Positions 44,855-54,600 of a stretch of 64,000 nt of DNA are shown piece by piece. How positions within the stretch are numbered: the first letter of the stretch is position 1; the number at the start of each line of letters is the position of its first letter. Source of the stretch: Planctomycetota bacterium. GTDB lineage: Bacteria; Planctomycetota; UBA1135; UBA2386. The stretch covers positions 1-64,000 of the forward strand of contig JANQJF010000052.1 in the NCBI GenBank assembly GCA_028281765.1, read 5' to 3'. The notes beneath the pieces were generated by a model, which saw only the letters and a program-made list of their open reading frames with translations, did no database searches and was not told the origin of the DNA. The translations under genes were made by a program, and so were the position numbers.

Positions 44855-47321
44855 CCAACAGACCCGGCGTCGTCGTGATCGTGAACGTCGGATCCGAGGG
44901 CAGCGGTGTCCCGAGCGGATCGACGACGAGCGCCTGAAACGCGATCGATACGCCGGCCAGCAGCGGGATGTTCGGCAGCGGGAACGGCAGCGTGAAGTCA
45001 CCACCGAACGTCGTCGGTCCCGTGACGAACAGGTAGAGCGACGCAGCGTCGCCCCACAGAAGACAGCCATTGCCCGGATCGATCGGCGTCGCGCCCGGCC
45101 CCGCAGCCCACGTGAACAGAACCGGCGCATTGAGCGCGCTGTTCGACAGCTCGATGCCGAAGCCCAGGTTGCCGAGCGTCGGCGCGCCCTGACCGTCGAG
45201 CCGCGGCAGCGACCCGAACGTGGTCGGGCAGCCATCCCCGAACGCGACGAGCGGCAGGGTTCCGGACGACTGCACGATCGTGATGCGGCGATCGCCCGGG
45301 ACACCGAGATGCGTGTCGCTCGTGCCGTCGAGCCAGTGTACCGTCACACGGTCCACGACCGTCGCAGCGCCGAGGCCGAAGTGCGCTGGCAGGAGGTTCT
45401 GACTGAACGCTCCCGCCGCGGCGTTGACCAAACGACGCTGCGTACGACCGCCAGCCTCGAGCTCCACGGTCACGCCCGTCGCGAGCGCGTTGTCGACGGT
45501 GCCGCGCGGCACGACCTGGAACCAGTGGTTGTCGTTGCCGGCGTTCTCGAAGAGGTGGTCCCGACCGTAGACCGCCGAGTGGATATCGAGGTCGCCGTCG
45601 TTGTCGTAGTCGACGGCGGTGCAGTCGTAGCCCGCTGACGAGACCGGGTTCGCGCCACCGGCGCCCGGCACCTCGACGAAGTTCATGCCGCCGAGGTTGC
45701 GATAGAGGCGGTTCGCACCCGTCGGGTGGAAGTCGAGCACGTAGATGTCGACCCATCCGTCGTTGTCAAAGTCTCCGAGCACCGCTCCGTGCCCGTTCGA
45801 AGGCGGACCCGCGACACCGGCCGCGACCGCGATGTCCGGCCACGGCGGAGACCCCGTGTTCTCGTAGAGGTGGTTCGGCTCGAACATGGCTCCCGCGACG
45901 AACAGGTCCCAGTCGCCGTCTTCGTCGAAGTCCGCGAACTCGCATGCGTACGTGTTCGGACCATAGTCGACTCCGTAGCTCGCCGCCGATTCGGTGTAGA
46001 GCAGCGAGCCGGTGTTCGCGAGGTTACTGACGAAAAGGCGATTGATCGTGACGCCGCCGCACGTCGACACGAAGCAGTCGAAGTCGCCGTCATCGTCGAC
46101 GTCCGCCCAGGCGACCCCGTAGCCGTGAGACTGCGGATCCCCGAGCCCGGTCGCCGCGGTCAAGTCCGTAAACGTGCCGTCGCCATCGTTGCTGAAGAAG
46201 CGGAACGGATCGAACTCCTGCGTGACGTACAGATCAAGATCGCCATCGCGATCGTGGTCCATCCACTGCACGCCTTGTGCGAACGACGCATCCGCGCACC
46301 CGACCGAACTCGCGATGTCCGTGAACGCCGCGGGGTAGTTGTTTCGGAACAGGTTGTTGTCTGTGTAGTTGCCGGTGTATAGATCCGGCCTGCCGTCGTT
46401 GTCGTAGTCACCCCACGCGGCCGACCATCCGCTCGTCGGGTGCGAAGCCGCCATCGATGCCGTGACGTCGACGAAGATCGTGCCGTCGTTGCGAAGGAGT
46501 CGACTCGAACTGCCTTGGTTCTGCAGATACACGTCGAAGTCACCGTCGCCGTCGTAGTCAGCCCACGCCATCCCGCGCGTGTTGTCGTTCGATGCGGGCC
46601 AGCCCAGCGCGGGTGCACGATCGATGAACGTGATACTCGGACCCGTCGCCGCCGTCGCCCGCAGCCAAATCGTGATCACGCTGTTCTGATCGAACCGCAC
46701 CGAAGGGTTCGGCTGGTTGACGGTGTTGAACGTCGTCAGTCGCACCCACCGCGTCGTGCTCGCATCGACGAACTGAAAATCGAGACGCTGCGAGCCGCTG
46801 CCGCCGTGCGCGTTCGTGTTGTCGATACCGGACGCGCTGCCCGAGAGCACGTTGCCGGACGTCGAACCGGAGAAGCCAGGCTGCTGCAGCATGACCTCCG
46901 CGCCGGCCGAGTACCCCTCGAACGTGCCGAAGATCGTCGTCCCGCTCGTCGTTGTGTTCGCGACGTCGTCGACCCACACGCTGAGCGGGCCGGCGTGGCC
47001 ACCGGTATTGCGCACGCGCACGTGCTCCAGGGTTCCGAACGCCCCGTCGAGCACACCGTTCGCCGAGCCTCCGGCGAACGCGCTGACCGGATTCGACGCG
47101 AGCGTGAACGTGAACTGCTGCCACGTCCCGTCCGGCGTCAGCGTCTGGCCGTCGAGATCGATCCACTCGATGCCCCCGCTCGTGCCGCCGTTGCCCCCGA
47201 TCCCGGGGAACGAGCCGCCGGCGAATCCTGTCTCCCGGAGCCCGATCGAGATCTCCAGCTGGGCCGAAGCAACCGTGGAAAAGGCGAACACACAGAAAAC
47301 GAGCGAGAGCGTCTTGTTCAT
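44838..47321 (-). CDS. Secreted FG-GAP/ASPIC (CRTAC1-like) protein
   Basis: 827 residues from the ATG at 47321, which starts a clear signal peptide (MNKTLSLVFCVFAFSTVASA). Residues about 25-180 form a jelly-roll-like domain. Next come at least six FG-GAP/VCBS repeats with calcium loops of the form DYDNDGRPDLY, DHDRDGDLDLY, DVDDDGDFDCF, DFDEDGDWDLF and DFDNDGWVDIY. An ASPIC/UnbV domain follows (ATGVTVELEAGGRTQRRLVN, VHWLDGTSDTHLGVPGDRRI). The last 125 residues are the shared C-terminal module (SIAFQALVVDPLGTPLP). A Ca-binding propeller for adhesion or glycan binding outside the cell is likely. It ends overlapping the convergent small membrane gene. Confidence 0.88.
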   Translation of the reverse strand: MNKTLSLVFCVFAFSTVASAQLEISIGLRETGFAGGSFPGIGGNGGTSGGIEWIDLDGQTLTPDGTWQQFTFTLASNPVSAFAGGSANGVLDGAFGTLEHVRVRNTGGHAGPLSVWVDDVANTTTSGTTIFGTFEGYSAGAEVMLQQPGFSGSTSGNVLSGSASGIDNTNAHGGSGSQRLDFQFVDASTTRWVRLTTFNTVNQPNPSVRFDQNSVITIWLRATAATGPSITFIDRAPALGWPASNDNTRGMAWADYDGDGDFDVYLQNQGSSSRLLRNDGTIFVDVTASMAASHPTSGWSAAWGDYDNDGRPDLYTGNYTDNNLFRNNYPAAFTDIASSVGCADASFAQGVQWMDHDRDGDLDLYVTQEFDPFRFFSNDGDGTFTDLTAATGLGDPQSHGYGVAWADVDDDGDFDCFVSTCGGVTINRLFVSNLANTGSLLYTESAASYGVDYGPNTYACEFADFDEDGDWDLFVAGAMFEPNHLYENTGSPPWPDIAVAAGVAGPPSNGHGAVLGDFDNDGWVDIYVLDFHPTGANRLYRNLGGMNFVEVPGAGGANPVSSAGYDCTAVDYDNDGDLDIHSAVYGRDHLFENAGNDNHWFQVVPRGTVDNALATGVTVELEAGGRTQRRLVNAAAGAFSQNLLPAHFGLGAATVVDRVTVHWLDGTSDTHLGVPGDRRITIVQSSGTLPLVAFGDGCPTTFGSLPRLDGQGAPTLGNLGFGIELSNSALNAPVLFTWAAGPGATPIDPGNGCLLWGDAASLYLFVTGPTTFGGDFTLPFPLPNIPLLAGVSIAFQALVVDPLGTPLPSDPTFTITTTPGLLVTLGL

Positions 47322-47438
47322 GGGAGCGCGCGGGTGCAGCGGATCGCGGGATTGTAGCGGGCTTGGCCAGCTCGGACGCACCCGCGAAGAAATCGCGGTT
47401 TTCGGACGGATTCGGTCCGCCCCTGCGTCCTGTCTCTC

Positions 47439-48029
47439 GTGGGCAGCGAGCAATCCGATCGATACCTGATCCCCCGCGCGATCGCCGGCGACGCCCCGGC
47501 TCGCGATGCGCTGTGGCGCACGCACCGGCGCTGGGTCGCGGCCGTGCTCGTTTCGCACGCGCCCGATCTGCGGGACGTCGACGACCTGCTGCAAGAGGTC
47601 GCGATGCGCTTCGTACGCGCGATCGACTCCCTCGAGGATCCCGGAGCGTTTCGCGCCTGGCTGCGCGCGATCGCCGTCAACGCCGCGCGCTCGGTCGCGC
47701 GTGACCGCGCGCGCTCGGAGTCCCGTAACTCCGGCGAGCTCGACGCCAACTCTCTCGTCGACCCCCGCTCGATCCCGGCACGCGAACCCCGGACCGACGA
47801 CATCCTCGACCAGGTCGCACGCCTCCCCGCCGACCTGCGCGAACCACTGATCCTCAAGGCCGTGCACGGCATGAGCCAACGCGAGGTCGCGGCCGCGATG
47901 CAGCTGAGCGTCGAAGCGGTCGAGTCGCGACTCGCCCGCGGACGGCGATTGCTGCGCGAACGAACGCGTAAACGCGAGACCGAACCACAGCACGAGTCCG
48001 CGAACGCACCATGGAGTATCCGATCATGA
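47439..48029 (+). CDS. ECF RNA polymerase sigma factor
   Basis: 196 residues from the GTG at 47439. Region 2 covers ALWRTHRRWVAAVLVSHAPD to DVDDLLQEVAMRFVRAIDSL and FRAWLRAIAVNAARSVARDR. Region 4 covers LPADLREPLILKAVHGMSQR and EVAAAMQLSVEAVESRLARG. It is first in an operon with an overlapping putative anti-sigma gene (ATGA at 48026) and a PDZ protein, a classic arrangement for envelope-stress control. Confidence 0.92.
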   Translation: MGSEQSDRYLIPRAIAGDAPARDALWRTHRRWVAAVLVSHAPDLRDVDDLLQEVAMRFVRAIDSLEDPGAFRAWLRAIAVNAARSVARDRARSESRNSGELDANSLVDPRSIPAREPRTDDILDQVARLPADLREPLILKAVHGMSQREVAAAMQLSVEAVESRLARGRRLLRERTRKRETEPQHESANAPWSIRS

Positions 48030-48610
48030 ATGCAGACCGCTTCGACATCTTGATCAGCCGCGTCATCGATCGAGAAGACACGACGGCCGACTGGGACGAA
48101 CTCGATCGACTCCCGCAGAGCGAGGCGCGTGAAGATCTCTGGCATGCCCTGCGTCAGGACACGGCGCTGCGCCAGCGCGTCGGCGAGGTTCTCGAGTCCG
48201 CCCACGTCAGGCCGGTCGAGTCGGGGCCACTCGAATCGGCGCCGGTCGAAACAACCCCCACCACACGCCGGCGTCGCTCGGCCGCGTCGACTCTGGTGTC
48301 GTTCGCCGGCTGGGCCGCGGCCGCTTTGATCGCGTTCGCCTGGGGTTTCTCCGCGCCGCCGGAACGCGACGTTCCCGACGAATCGGCCGTCACCACTGTC
48401 GAACCCGCCGCCGTGATCGGCGAACTGCCCGAGATGATCGTGCGCGCCGAACCCGCGGCGAACGGCACCGGCTTCGACGTGTTCGTGATGCGCCGCATCG
48501 TCGAACGCAAGTATCTGCCCGAGCTCTACGAGCTCGAGCTCGACGAATACGGCGACCCCGTGCCCGCGCGGGTATCGCCCGACCAGCTCACCCGACCCGC
48601 TACCTACTGA
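48026..48610 (+). CDS. Putative membrane anti-sigma factor
   Basis: 194 residues from the ATG overlapping the ECF stop. The cytoplasmic part (MNADRFDILISRVIDREDTT, LDRLPQSEAREDLWHALRQD) has the acidic helix pattern of anti-sigma domains but no HxxxCxxC zinc motif. One TM helix lies at about 93-112 (TLVSFAGWAAAALIAFAWGF). A periplasmic tail of 80 residues follows. The position between the ECF factor and a PDZ protein supports the role. Cleavage-based release of the sigma factor is plausible but inferred. Confidence 0.75.
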   Translation: MNADRFDILISRVIDREDTTADWDELDRLPQSEAREDLWHALRQDTALRQRVGEVLESAHVRPVESGPLESAPVETTPTTRRRRSAASTLVSFAGWAAAALIAFAWGFSAPPERDVPDESAVTTVEPAAVIGELPEMIVRAEPAANGTGFDVFVMRRIVERKYLPELYELELDEYGDPVPARVSPDQLTRPATY

Positions 48611-48619
48611 GAGAACACG

Positions 48620-49564
48620 ATGAACGCGAAGAACAAGATGCTCGGCCTGCTGACGTCCCTGACGCTCGCCGGCGCGATGGCCGCACAAGACGTCTACGAC
48701 TACCGCTTCGCCCTCAACGGCAAAGCCGTCGAAGACATGCCGCCGATGACGTTCAGCACGCGCGACGGCAAGGACACGATCACGATCGAAGTCGAGGGCA
48801 AGGACGTCGAAGTCCGGCTCAACGGCGACGAGATGCCCGAAGACCGCTACGTCCGCAAGGGCAACACGATCCGCTGTATGGACGCGGCCGGTGGAACCGT
48901 CGCCATCCTCCGACTGCAGAGGAACGGCGGTTCGTTCCAGGCCGTGCCGAAGCGCAAGGGCCACGTGTCTCTCGGTGTGACGCTCAACGAGATCGACGAC
49001 GCGCTCGCGAAGCATCTCGAGCTGAATCGCACCAACGTGTTCCAGATCACCGGCGTCACCGAGGGCAAGGCGGCGGACAAGGGCGGCCTCGAGAAGCACG
49101 ACATCGTGCTCGAGATCGAGGGCAAGCGACCGGCGACGCGAAAGCGGCTCGCGCAGATCCTGAAGGCCAAGCACCCGGGCGATTCGCTCGATCTCGTCGT
49201 GCTGCGCCGCGGCGAAGACTTGCCGCTCAGCATCACGCTCGGCCACGCGCCGTACGACGCCGCGGTCAGCTTCTTCAACGACGCACTCGGCAACTACCAG
49301 GGGGGCTTCCAGACCGCGTACGAGTACCCGGGCATCTTCGCCGACCCGAAGGGTCGCTATGAGATCGCGAAGAACCTGCAGGCGAAAGAGAACCCGTTCT
49401 GGGCATACACGAATCGCGGCGGCTCGTTCCCCGCGAACGTACAGAAGAGCAAGAAGTCCAGCGGCGAGCACGACGACTCCGACGTCGCCGACGAACTCGA
49501 AGCTCTGAGCGAAAGGCTGACAAAGCTCGAAAAGCTGCTCGAGAAGATCAGCCGCAAGCTCTGA
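48620..49564 (+). CDS. Exported PDZ-domain protein with coiled-coil tail
   Basis: 314 residues with a signal peptide (MNAKNKMLGLLTSLTLAGAMA). A first beta domain (KDTITIEVEGKDVEVRLNGD) is followed by a PDZ domain at about 114-205 (VSLGVTLNEIDDALAKHLEL, ADKGGLEKHDIVLEIEGKRP, DSLDLVVLRRGEDLPLSITL). The end is a heptad coiled coil (LEALSERLTKLEKLLEKISR) suited to trimerisation. PDZ domains bind protein C-termini, and no protease domain is attached. It starts 9 nt after the anti-sigma stop, so it may present damaged envelope proteins to the regulatory pathway. Confidence 0.85.
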   Translation: MNAKNKMLGLLTSLTLAGAMAAQDVYDYRFALNGKAVEDMPPMTFSTRDGKDTITIEVEGKDVEVRLNGDEMPEDRYVRKGNTIRCMDAAGGTVAILRLQRNGGSFQAVPKRKGHVSLGVTLNEIDDALAKHLELNRTNVFQITGVTEGKAADKGGLEKHDIVLEIEGKRPATRKRLAQILKAKHPGDSLDLVVLRRGEDLPLSITLGHAPYDAAVSFFNDALGNYQGGFQTAYEYPGIFADPKGRYEIAKNLQAKENPFWAYTNRGGSFPANVQKSKKSSGEHDDSDVADELEALSERLTKLEKLLEKISRKL

Positions 49565-49714
49565 GTCGTCACGACGGTGTATTCGACACGCGCTAGCGTA
49601 ATCGCGTTGCGCGTCGCGCAACTCGCCGGCCTTCTTGCCCCGTTGCGCTTCTGCGTGGGGGCAAGACAATGGGCGCTCGGTTACCCAACTCTTTCTTCCC
49701 CAGAACGAATACAC

Positions 49715-51613
49715 ATGCAGAGATTCACTCTCCCGATCGTGGGCGCTCTCTTGCTCGCGACTCCCGGTCTCGCCCAGTTCAGCTCTGCCATCGGCACCGA
49801 CGCCGGTTCGGGCGTAGCGACGCCGGACGACGGCATCCTCGGCCCGCTCAGCCTCGGCTTCAACTTTACGTTCCCCGACGGCACAGTCGCGAACACGATC
49901 GACATCGACACGAACTGCCGCATCCTGCCGGGTAGCTCCGGCGCGGCGTCGGACTTCGATGAGAGCCCGGCCGACCTCGTCGCGGCTCCCTCCTCGCTCT
50001 GCCCGTACTGGGACGACATGACGCCGATCGGCCTGTCGCCCGCACAGCGTGGCCGCATCTACTTCTTCACGGACGGTGTCTCGACCGCGAACGTCACGTT
50101 CTGCAACATCAAGCGCTTCGGCACGACGACGTTCGACCACAACGAGTGGACGATCCAGTGCCAGATCAATGCGGACGGCAGCTTCGCGTTCGTCTACGAC
50201 GAGCGCGTCTTCTCGACGAACTCGCTGATCGTCGGCGCGAGCGCCGGCAACGGCGCCATCGACCCGGGTGAGATCAACCTGAGCGACGGCCACACCTCGG
50301 GCCTCGGTGGGGACGACACGAACCTGTACGAGAACTTCAGCACGTCGGGCGAGCCGTTCGACCTGATGGGCAAGTCGCTGACCTACACGCCGGCCGTCGG
50401 CGGTGGCTACGACGTCTCGGTTGGCGATGCCGGCATCACGCCCTGCGGCGGTGAGCTGTTCGGCGCGTCGTGCCCGGTCTCGTTCCACTTCATCCCCGAC
50501 GGTTCCGGCGGCTACAGCGTCCTCCGCGGCCCGCTCGACTTCGGTGACGGCTCCGGCATCGGCTTCTTCGATGACGGCGGCGTCGGCGCTCCGAACACGA
50601 TCGAGTGGGGCGTTGGCCTCGGCGACGACAACAACGCCGGTCCGTTCGTGCCGTCCGGGTTCGGCGGCTTCAAATTCCCGGGCCAGTCGTTCGACGCTGC
50701 GGAGTACTGGATGGACAACAACGCGCGGATCATGCCGAACAACACCGATCCGGGCGACTTCAACGCGAGCGTGTCTGACTTCCTCGACTCGTCCGCGCCG
50801 CAGATCGCGCTGTTCTGGGGTGACATGAGCGCGCAGCGCGGTTCGCTTCGCAGCTACGAGGATCCTGCCGGCAACTTCATCTCGATCACCTGGGACAAGA
50901 CGCCGAAGTTCTTCGAGTCGCTGACTCTGACGTTCCAGTGCGTCATGCGCGACGACGACTCGTTCTCGATCCACCTGAAGGACGTCAACGACTGGGCGAC
51001 GGGCTCGGGCTTCACGAGTGACCACGTGCTCATCGGCTGCTCGCCGGGCGCCGACTCCGGCGGCACCCCGCACCCGGATCCGGGCGAATACGACTTCACG
51101 ACCGGCGTCATGCAGGGCACCGGCCTCCCGCCGGCCATCGGCGAGCCGTGCATCTACGAGTTCTGGGACTCCAACACCGAGCGTCCGGACGTCCACACGA
51201 TGCTCTACCCGCACGAGATCGACGGCGCGAGCCTGATCGGCCGCAACTGGACCGAGCCGCGCTCGGGCCAGCCGTACACGCTGACGATGGAAGGCGTGCC
51301 GTCCAGCTCGCTGTCGACGACCCTGCTCCTGCAGCTCGGTCCGACTCCGGGTGGCTACCCGATCGATCTCGGCGCCCTCGGCCCGATCTTCGGCCCCGGC
51401 CTCGAGTGCTGCACGCTCTACGTCAACCCGACGATCAACGTTCCGATGACCGTCGACACGACGAACGGCACCGCCGAGACGACGATCACCATCTCGGGTG
51501 ATCCGAGCCTCGTCGGCCTCGAGCTGCACGGCCAAGGCGCGAACGTCGAGTTCGGCGCCAACCCGCTCAACGTCGTTCTCTCGAACGTCGCGCGCGGTGT
51601 GATCCAGCCGTAA
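49715..51613 (+). CDS. Abundant secreted protein with duplicated nidogen-like domains
   Basis: 632 residues from the ATG at 49715 with a signal peptide (MQRFTLPIVGALLLATPGLA). Two related beta domains of about 220 residues contain matching stretches (GPLSLGFNFTFPDGTVANTI with ILPGSSGAASDFDESPADLV, and FKFPGQSFDAAEYWMDNNAR with IMPNNTDPGDFNASVSDFLD). Each continues with CPYWDDM or ALFWGDM and a closing strand set, as in NIDO-type domains. The last 120 residues are the shared C-terminal module (YTLTMEGVPSSSLSTTLLLQ). Codon use is strongly biased to C/G endings, comparable by eye with groEL, suggesting high expression. A surface or matrix protein is likely. Confidence 0.65.
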   Translation: MQRFTLPIVGALLLATPGLAQFSSAIGTDAGSGVATPDDGILGPLSLGFNFTFPDGTVANTIDIDTNCRILPGSSGAASDFDESPADLVAAPSSLCPYWDDMTPIGLSPAQRGRIYFFTDGVSTANVTFCNIKRFGTTTFDHNEWTIQCQINADGSFAFVYDERVFSTNSLIVGASAGNGAIDPGEINLSDGHTSGLGGDDTNLYENFSTSGEPFDLMGKSLTYTPAVGGGYDVSVGDAGITPCGGELFGASCPVSFHFIPDGSGGYSVLRGPLDFGDGSGIGFFDDGGVGAPNTIEWGVGLGDDNNAGPFVPSGFGGFKFPGQSFDAAEYWMDNNARIMPNNTDPGDFNASVSDFLDSSAPQIALFWGDMSAQRGSLRSYEDPAGNFISITWDKTPKFFESLTLTFQCVMRDDDSFSIHLKDVNDWATGSGFTSDHVLIGCSPGADSGGTPHPDPGEYDFTTGVMQGTGLPPAIGEPCIYEFWDSNTERPDVHTMLYPHEIDGASLIGRNWTEPRSGQPYTLTMEGVPSSSLSTTLLLQLGPTPGGYPIDLGALGPIFGPGLECCTLYVNPTINVPMTVDTTNGTAETTITISGDPSLVGLELHGQGANVEFGANPLNVVLSNVARGVIQP

Positions 51614-51686
51614 GCCACGAATCTCGTGACGAGAACGCGTCGCGCCCCGCTCGGGTGCGGCGCGGTTTCGTGTACGCTCGACGGCG

Positions 51687-54600
51687 ATGGAGTCCGGCCC
51701 CGACCTCCCCGCAGAGCTGCACGAACGCGTGATCGCGGCGCTCGAAGACGACAACGCCCCGCAGACCGCGCTCGATTCGTTGTGCGCCGAGCATCCCGAG
51801 CACGCGGACACGATCGGACGGATCGCGAGGCTCTACCGAGCGCTCGGCGACGACGAGGACACGCCCGTCTGCGCGCCCCGTTATCGGCTGGGGAACGTGC
51901 TCGGCATGGGCGGCGTCGGCGTCGTCTACCGCGCCGACGACACGCACCTCGAGCGCGAGGTCGCACTGAAGTTCCTGCGGCCGGAGCACCGCGCCAACCC
52001 GCACGCGCGCGCTCGGTTCGAGCGCGAAGCGCGGGTCAGCGCGCGCCTGCAGCACCCCGGCATCGTGCCGGTCTACGACCTCGTGACCGAGGGCTCATCG
52101 GGCCCATGCCTCGCAATGAAGCTCATCGCGGGCCGCAACTTTGGCGACATCCTCGCGGCGCGACAGAACACCGCCGACGATCGGGTTCGCCACCTTTCGA
52201 TCTTCGAGAACATCTGCCTGACTGTCGGCTACGCGCACGAACGCGACATCGTCCACCGCGACCTCAAGCCGCTGAACGTCATGGTCGGCGAGTTTGGTGA
52301 GGTGCAGGTCCTCGACTGGGGCTTCGCCAAGTTTCTCGACGACAGCGACACGGACATCAGCGCGCCGATTCCCGAAGACGACGAGATGTCGCGGCCGGGT
52401 TCACCGTTCGGCTCGCCTCCGTACATGCCCCCCGAACAGGCGCGTGCCGAACTCGAGAAGCTCGACCGACGGAGCGACGTGTTCGCTCTCGGCGCGATCC
52501 TCTGCGAGATCCTGACCGGCCACCCGCCCTACGCCGAGCACGAAAGCGACGGCAACACGCTGCTCGAACGCGCGTTCGCTGCCGACCTCGAACCCGCGCG
52601 TGCTCGACTGCGCGCCTGCGCGGCCGACGCCGAACTCGTCGAGCTCGCCGAGCGCTGCCTGTCGGAGGAGACCTCGGAACGACCGAAAGATGCGCGCTCC
52701 GTCGCCGCCGGTCTGCGTCACCATCTCGACACCGTCGAGGAGCGCGCGCACGACGCCGAGCTGGCGGCCGCCGCGGCGCGCGGTCGCGCAGAACGTGAGC
52801 GGCAGGCACGCCGACTGACGATCTCTCTCGCCATCGCGGTGTTCGTGCTCGCCGCACTCGGCACTGGAACCGCGTGGTGGAGCGCGAAGACGCGCGCGGA
52901 CGAGATCCATCGTACGGAACAGCTCGTCCGCGACGAGTGGGCGGCTTTCGACACGTATGCGACAGAGGCTCGGCTCGCCCTCGAAGCCAACGACGATGAC
53001 CGCGCCGCCGCCCGCTGGGACGACGCCGTGCTACGCGCCGAGCGCGCGCCGCAGCTGCTCGAAGAGGCCGGAATCGGCGCGGACGAGTCTCTCCTCGTCG
53101 ACCGCGCCGCGGAACGCGCCGACGAAGCACGACGCGAACAATCGGCTGCCGACCGGCTGATCACCCAGCGCACCAGCGAACGCGAACTTCGGGACCGGTT
53201 GCGTATCGGTCGTCTGCCGACTCACGCGCGCCCGGGCGGGGCCATGTTCGAACAGGCCCAGCGCAAGCAGGTCGACAAGGCGTTCACGAAAGCATTCGCC
53301 GACTTCGGCATCGATCCGACGACCGCACCCAACGCGCTCGTCATGCAGCTACTCGACGAGAGTCGTCGCGACGTAGCCGTCGCACTCGACCTTTGGGCGA
53401 TCGCGAGGAAGTCCCTGGGCCTCGAGCGCTGGGCGGTGGTGCTCGCCGCAGCAGACGCGCTGGATGCGACGCCGAGCCGGCGCAAAGCTCGAGACCTCCT
53501 GCGGCGCGATGAGTTCACCCGCGATGACGTCATCGCGATCCGAGACGGACTCTCCGATGCCGATCGCACTACGGAGATCGCACTCGTCCTCGCTTCGCTA
53601 TTCGTCGTCACCAATGCCTCGGCAGACGCGAGCCAGCTGCTCGAAGCGCTCGAACGCCGCCACCCCGACGACTTCGACGTCGTGTTGGCGCTAGGTATGT
53701 CGCACGAGTTCGCGGATCCCCCGAACTTCGCAGCGGCGCTGCGCGCGTACGAGGCGGCCCGCGCACTCCAGCCGCGCTCATTGGAAGTGCGGCACCGCCT
53801 CGGCATGGTGCTGCAGTACGAAGGCCACTGGGACGAAGCTCTCGAAGAGTGGCGGGAGCTCGACCGAATCGACCCGGAGAACGGGCATTGGGCGTATCAC
53901 ATCGGCTCGCTCCACATTCGGCACGGGCGATTCGAAGACGCCGAGCCGGCGTTCGAGCGCGCCGTTCGGCTCGCGCCGAACGACGGCTATTCGTGGGGTA
54001 ACCTCGGCATCTCGCGATTCCAGCAGCGCAAGATGGAGAGCGCCGAGCCGGCACTGCGCCGCGCCGTCGAGATCGACCCACGCATCGGACGCGCTCAGGA
54101 GTTCCTCGCGCGACTGCTTCGGAGGACCGAGCGCGCCGAGGAAGCTCTGAAGCACATCGAACTCGCAGCGGAGTCCATCGGGACCGACGACCCGTCCATT
54201 CAGTACGTGTTCGCATCGATCTTCCTCCCTCTTGGCCGCGCGCAGGAAGCGATCGAATGGGCTACGAAAGCTGCGCGATCGCAACCGAGCAACGCTTCGG
54301 CACATCGCATCATCGCCGACGCAGCCTTCGTCCTCCGCAACTATGAGCTCTCGGCGGACGCATTCGAGCGCGCGGCGCGCTACTACGACAACCGCGCATT
54401 CCGCGCAGGGAAGGGGCGCGCGCTCGCACACCTCGGCCGCGATCGAGAAGCGATCGAGGCATACCGATCGGCGCTCGCGCTGAGGGACATGACGGTGCAC
54501 TCCTCGCAGCTACATTTCTGGATCGGCGAACGATGGTTCGCACTCGCGGACGATCAGAGGGCCCTCGAGTCGTTCCAGGCCGCGATCGAATCGCGTCAGG

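Noticed and set aside
47318..51811. Minus-strand open frame of about 1500 codons opposite the ECF/PDZ operon
   Set aside because: Overlaps four convincing plus-strand genes; composition is that of mirrored coding DNA.
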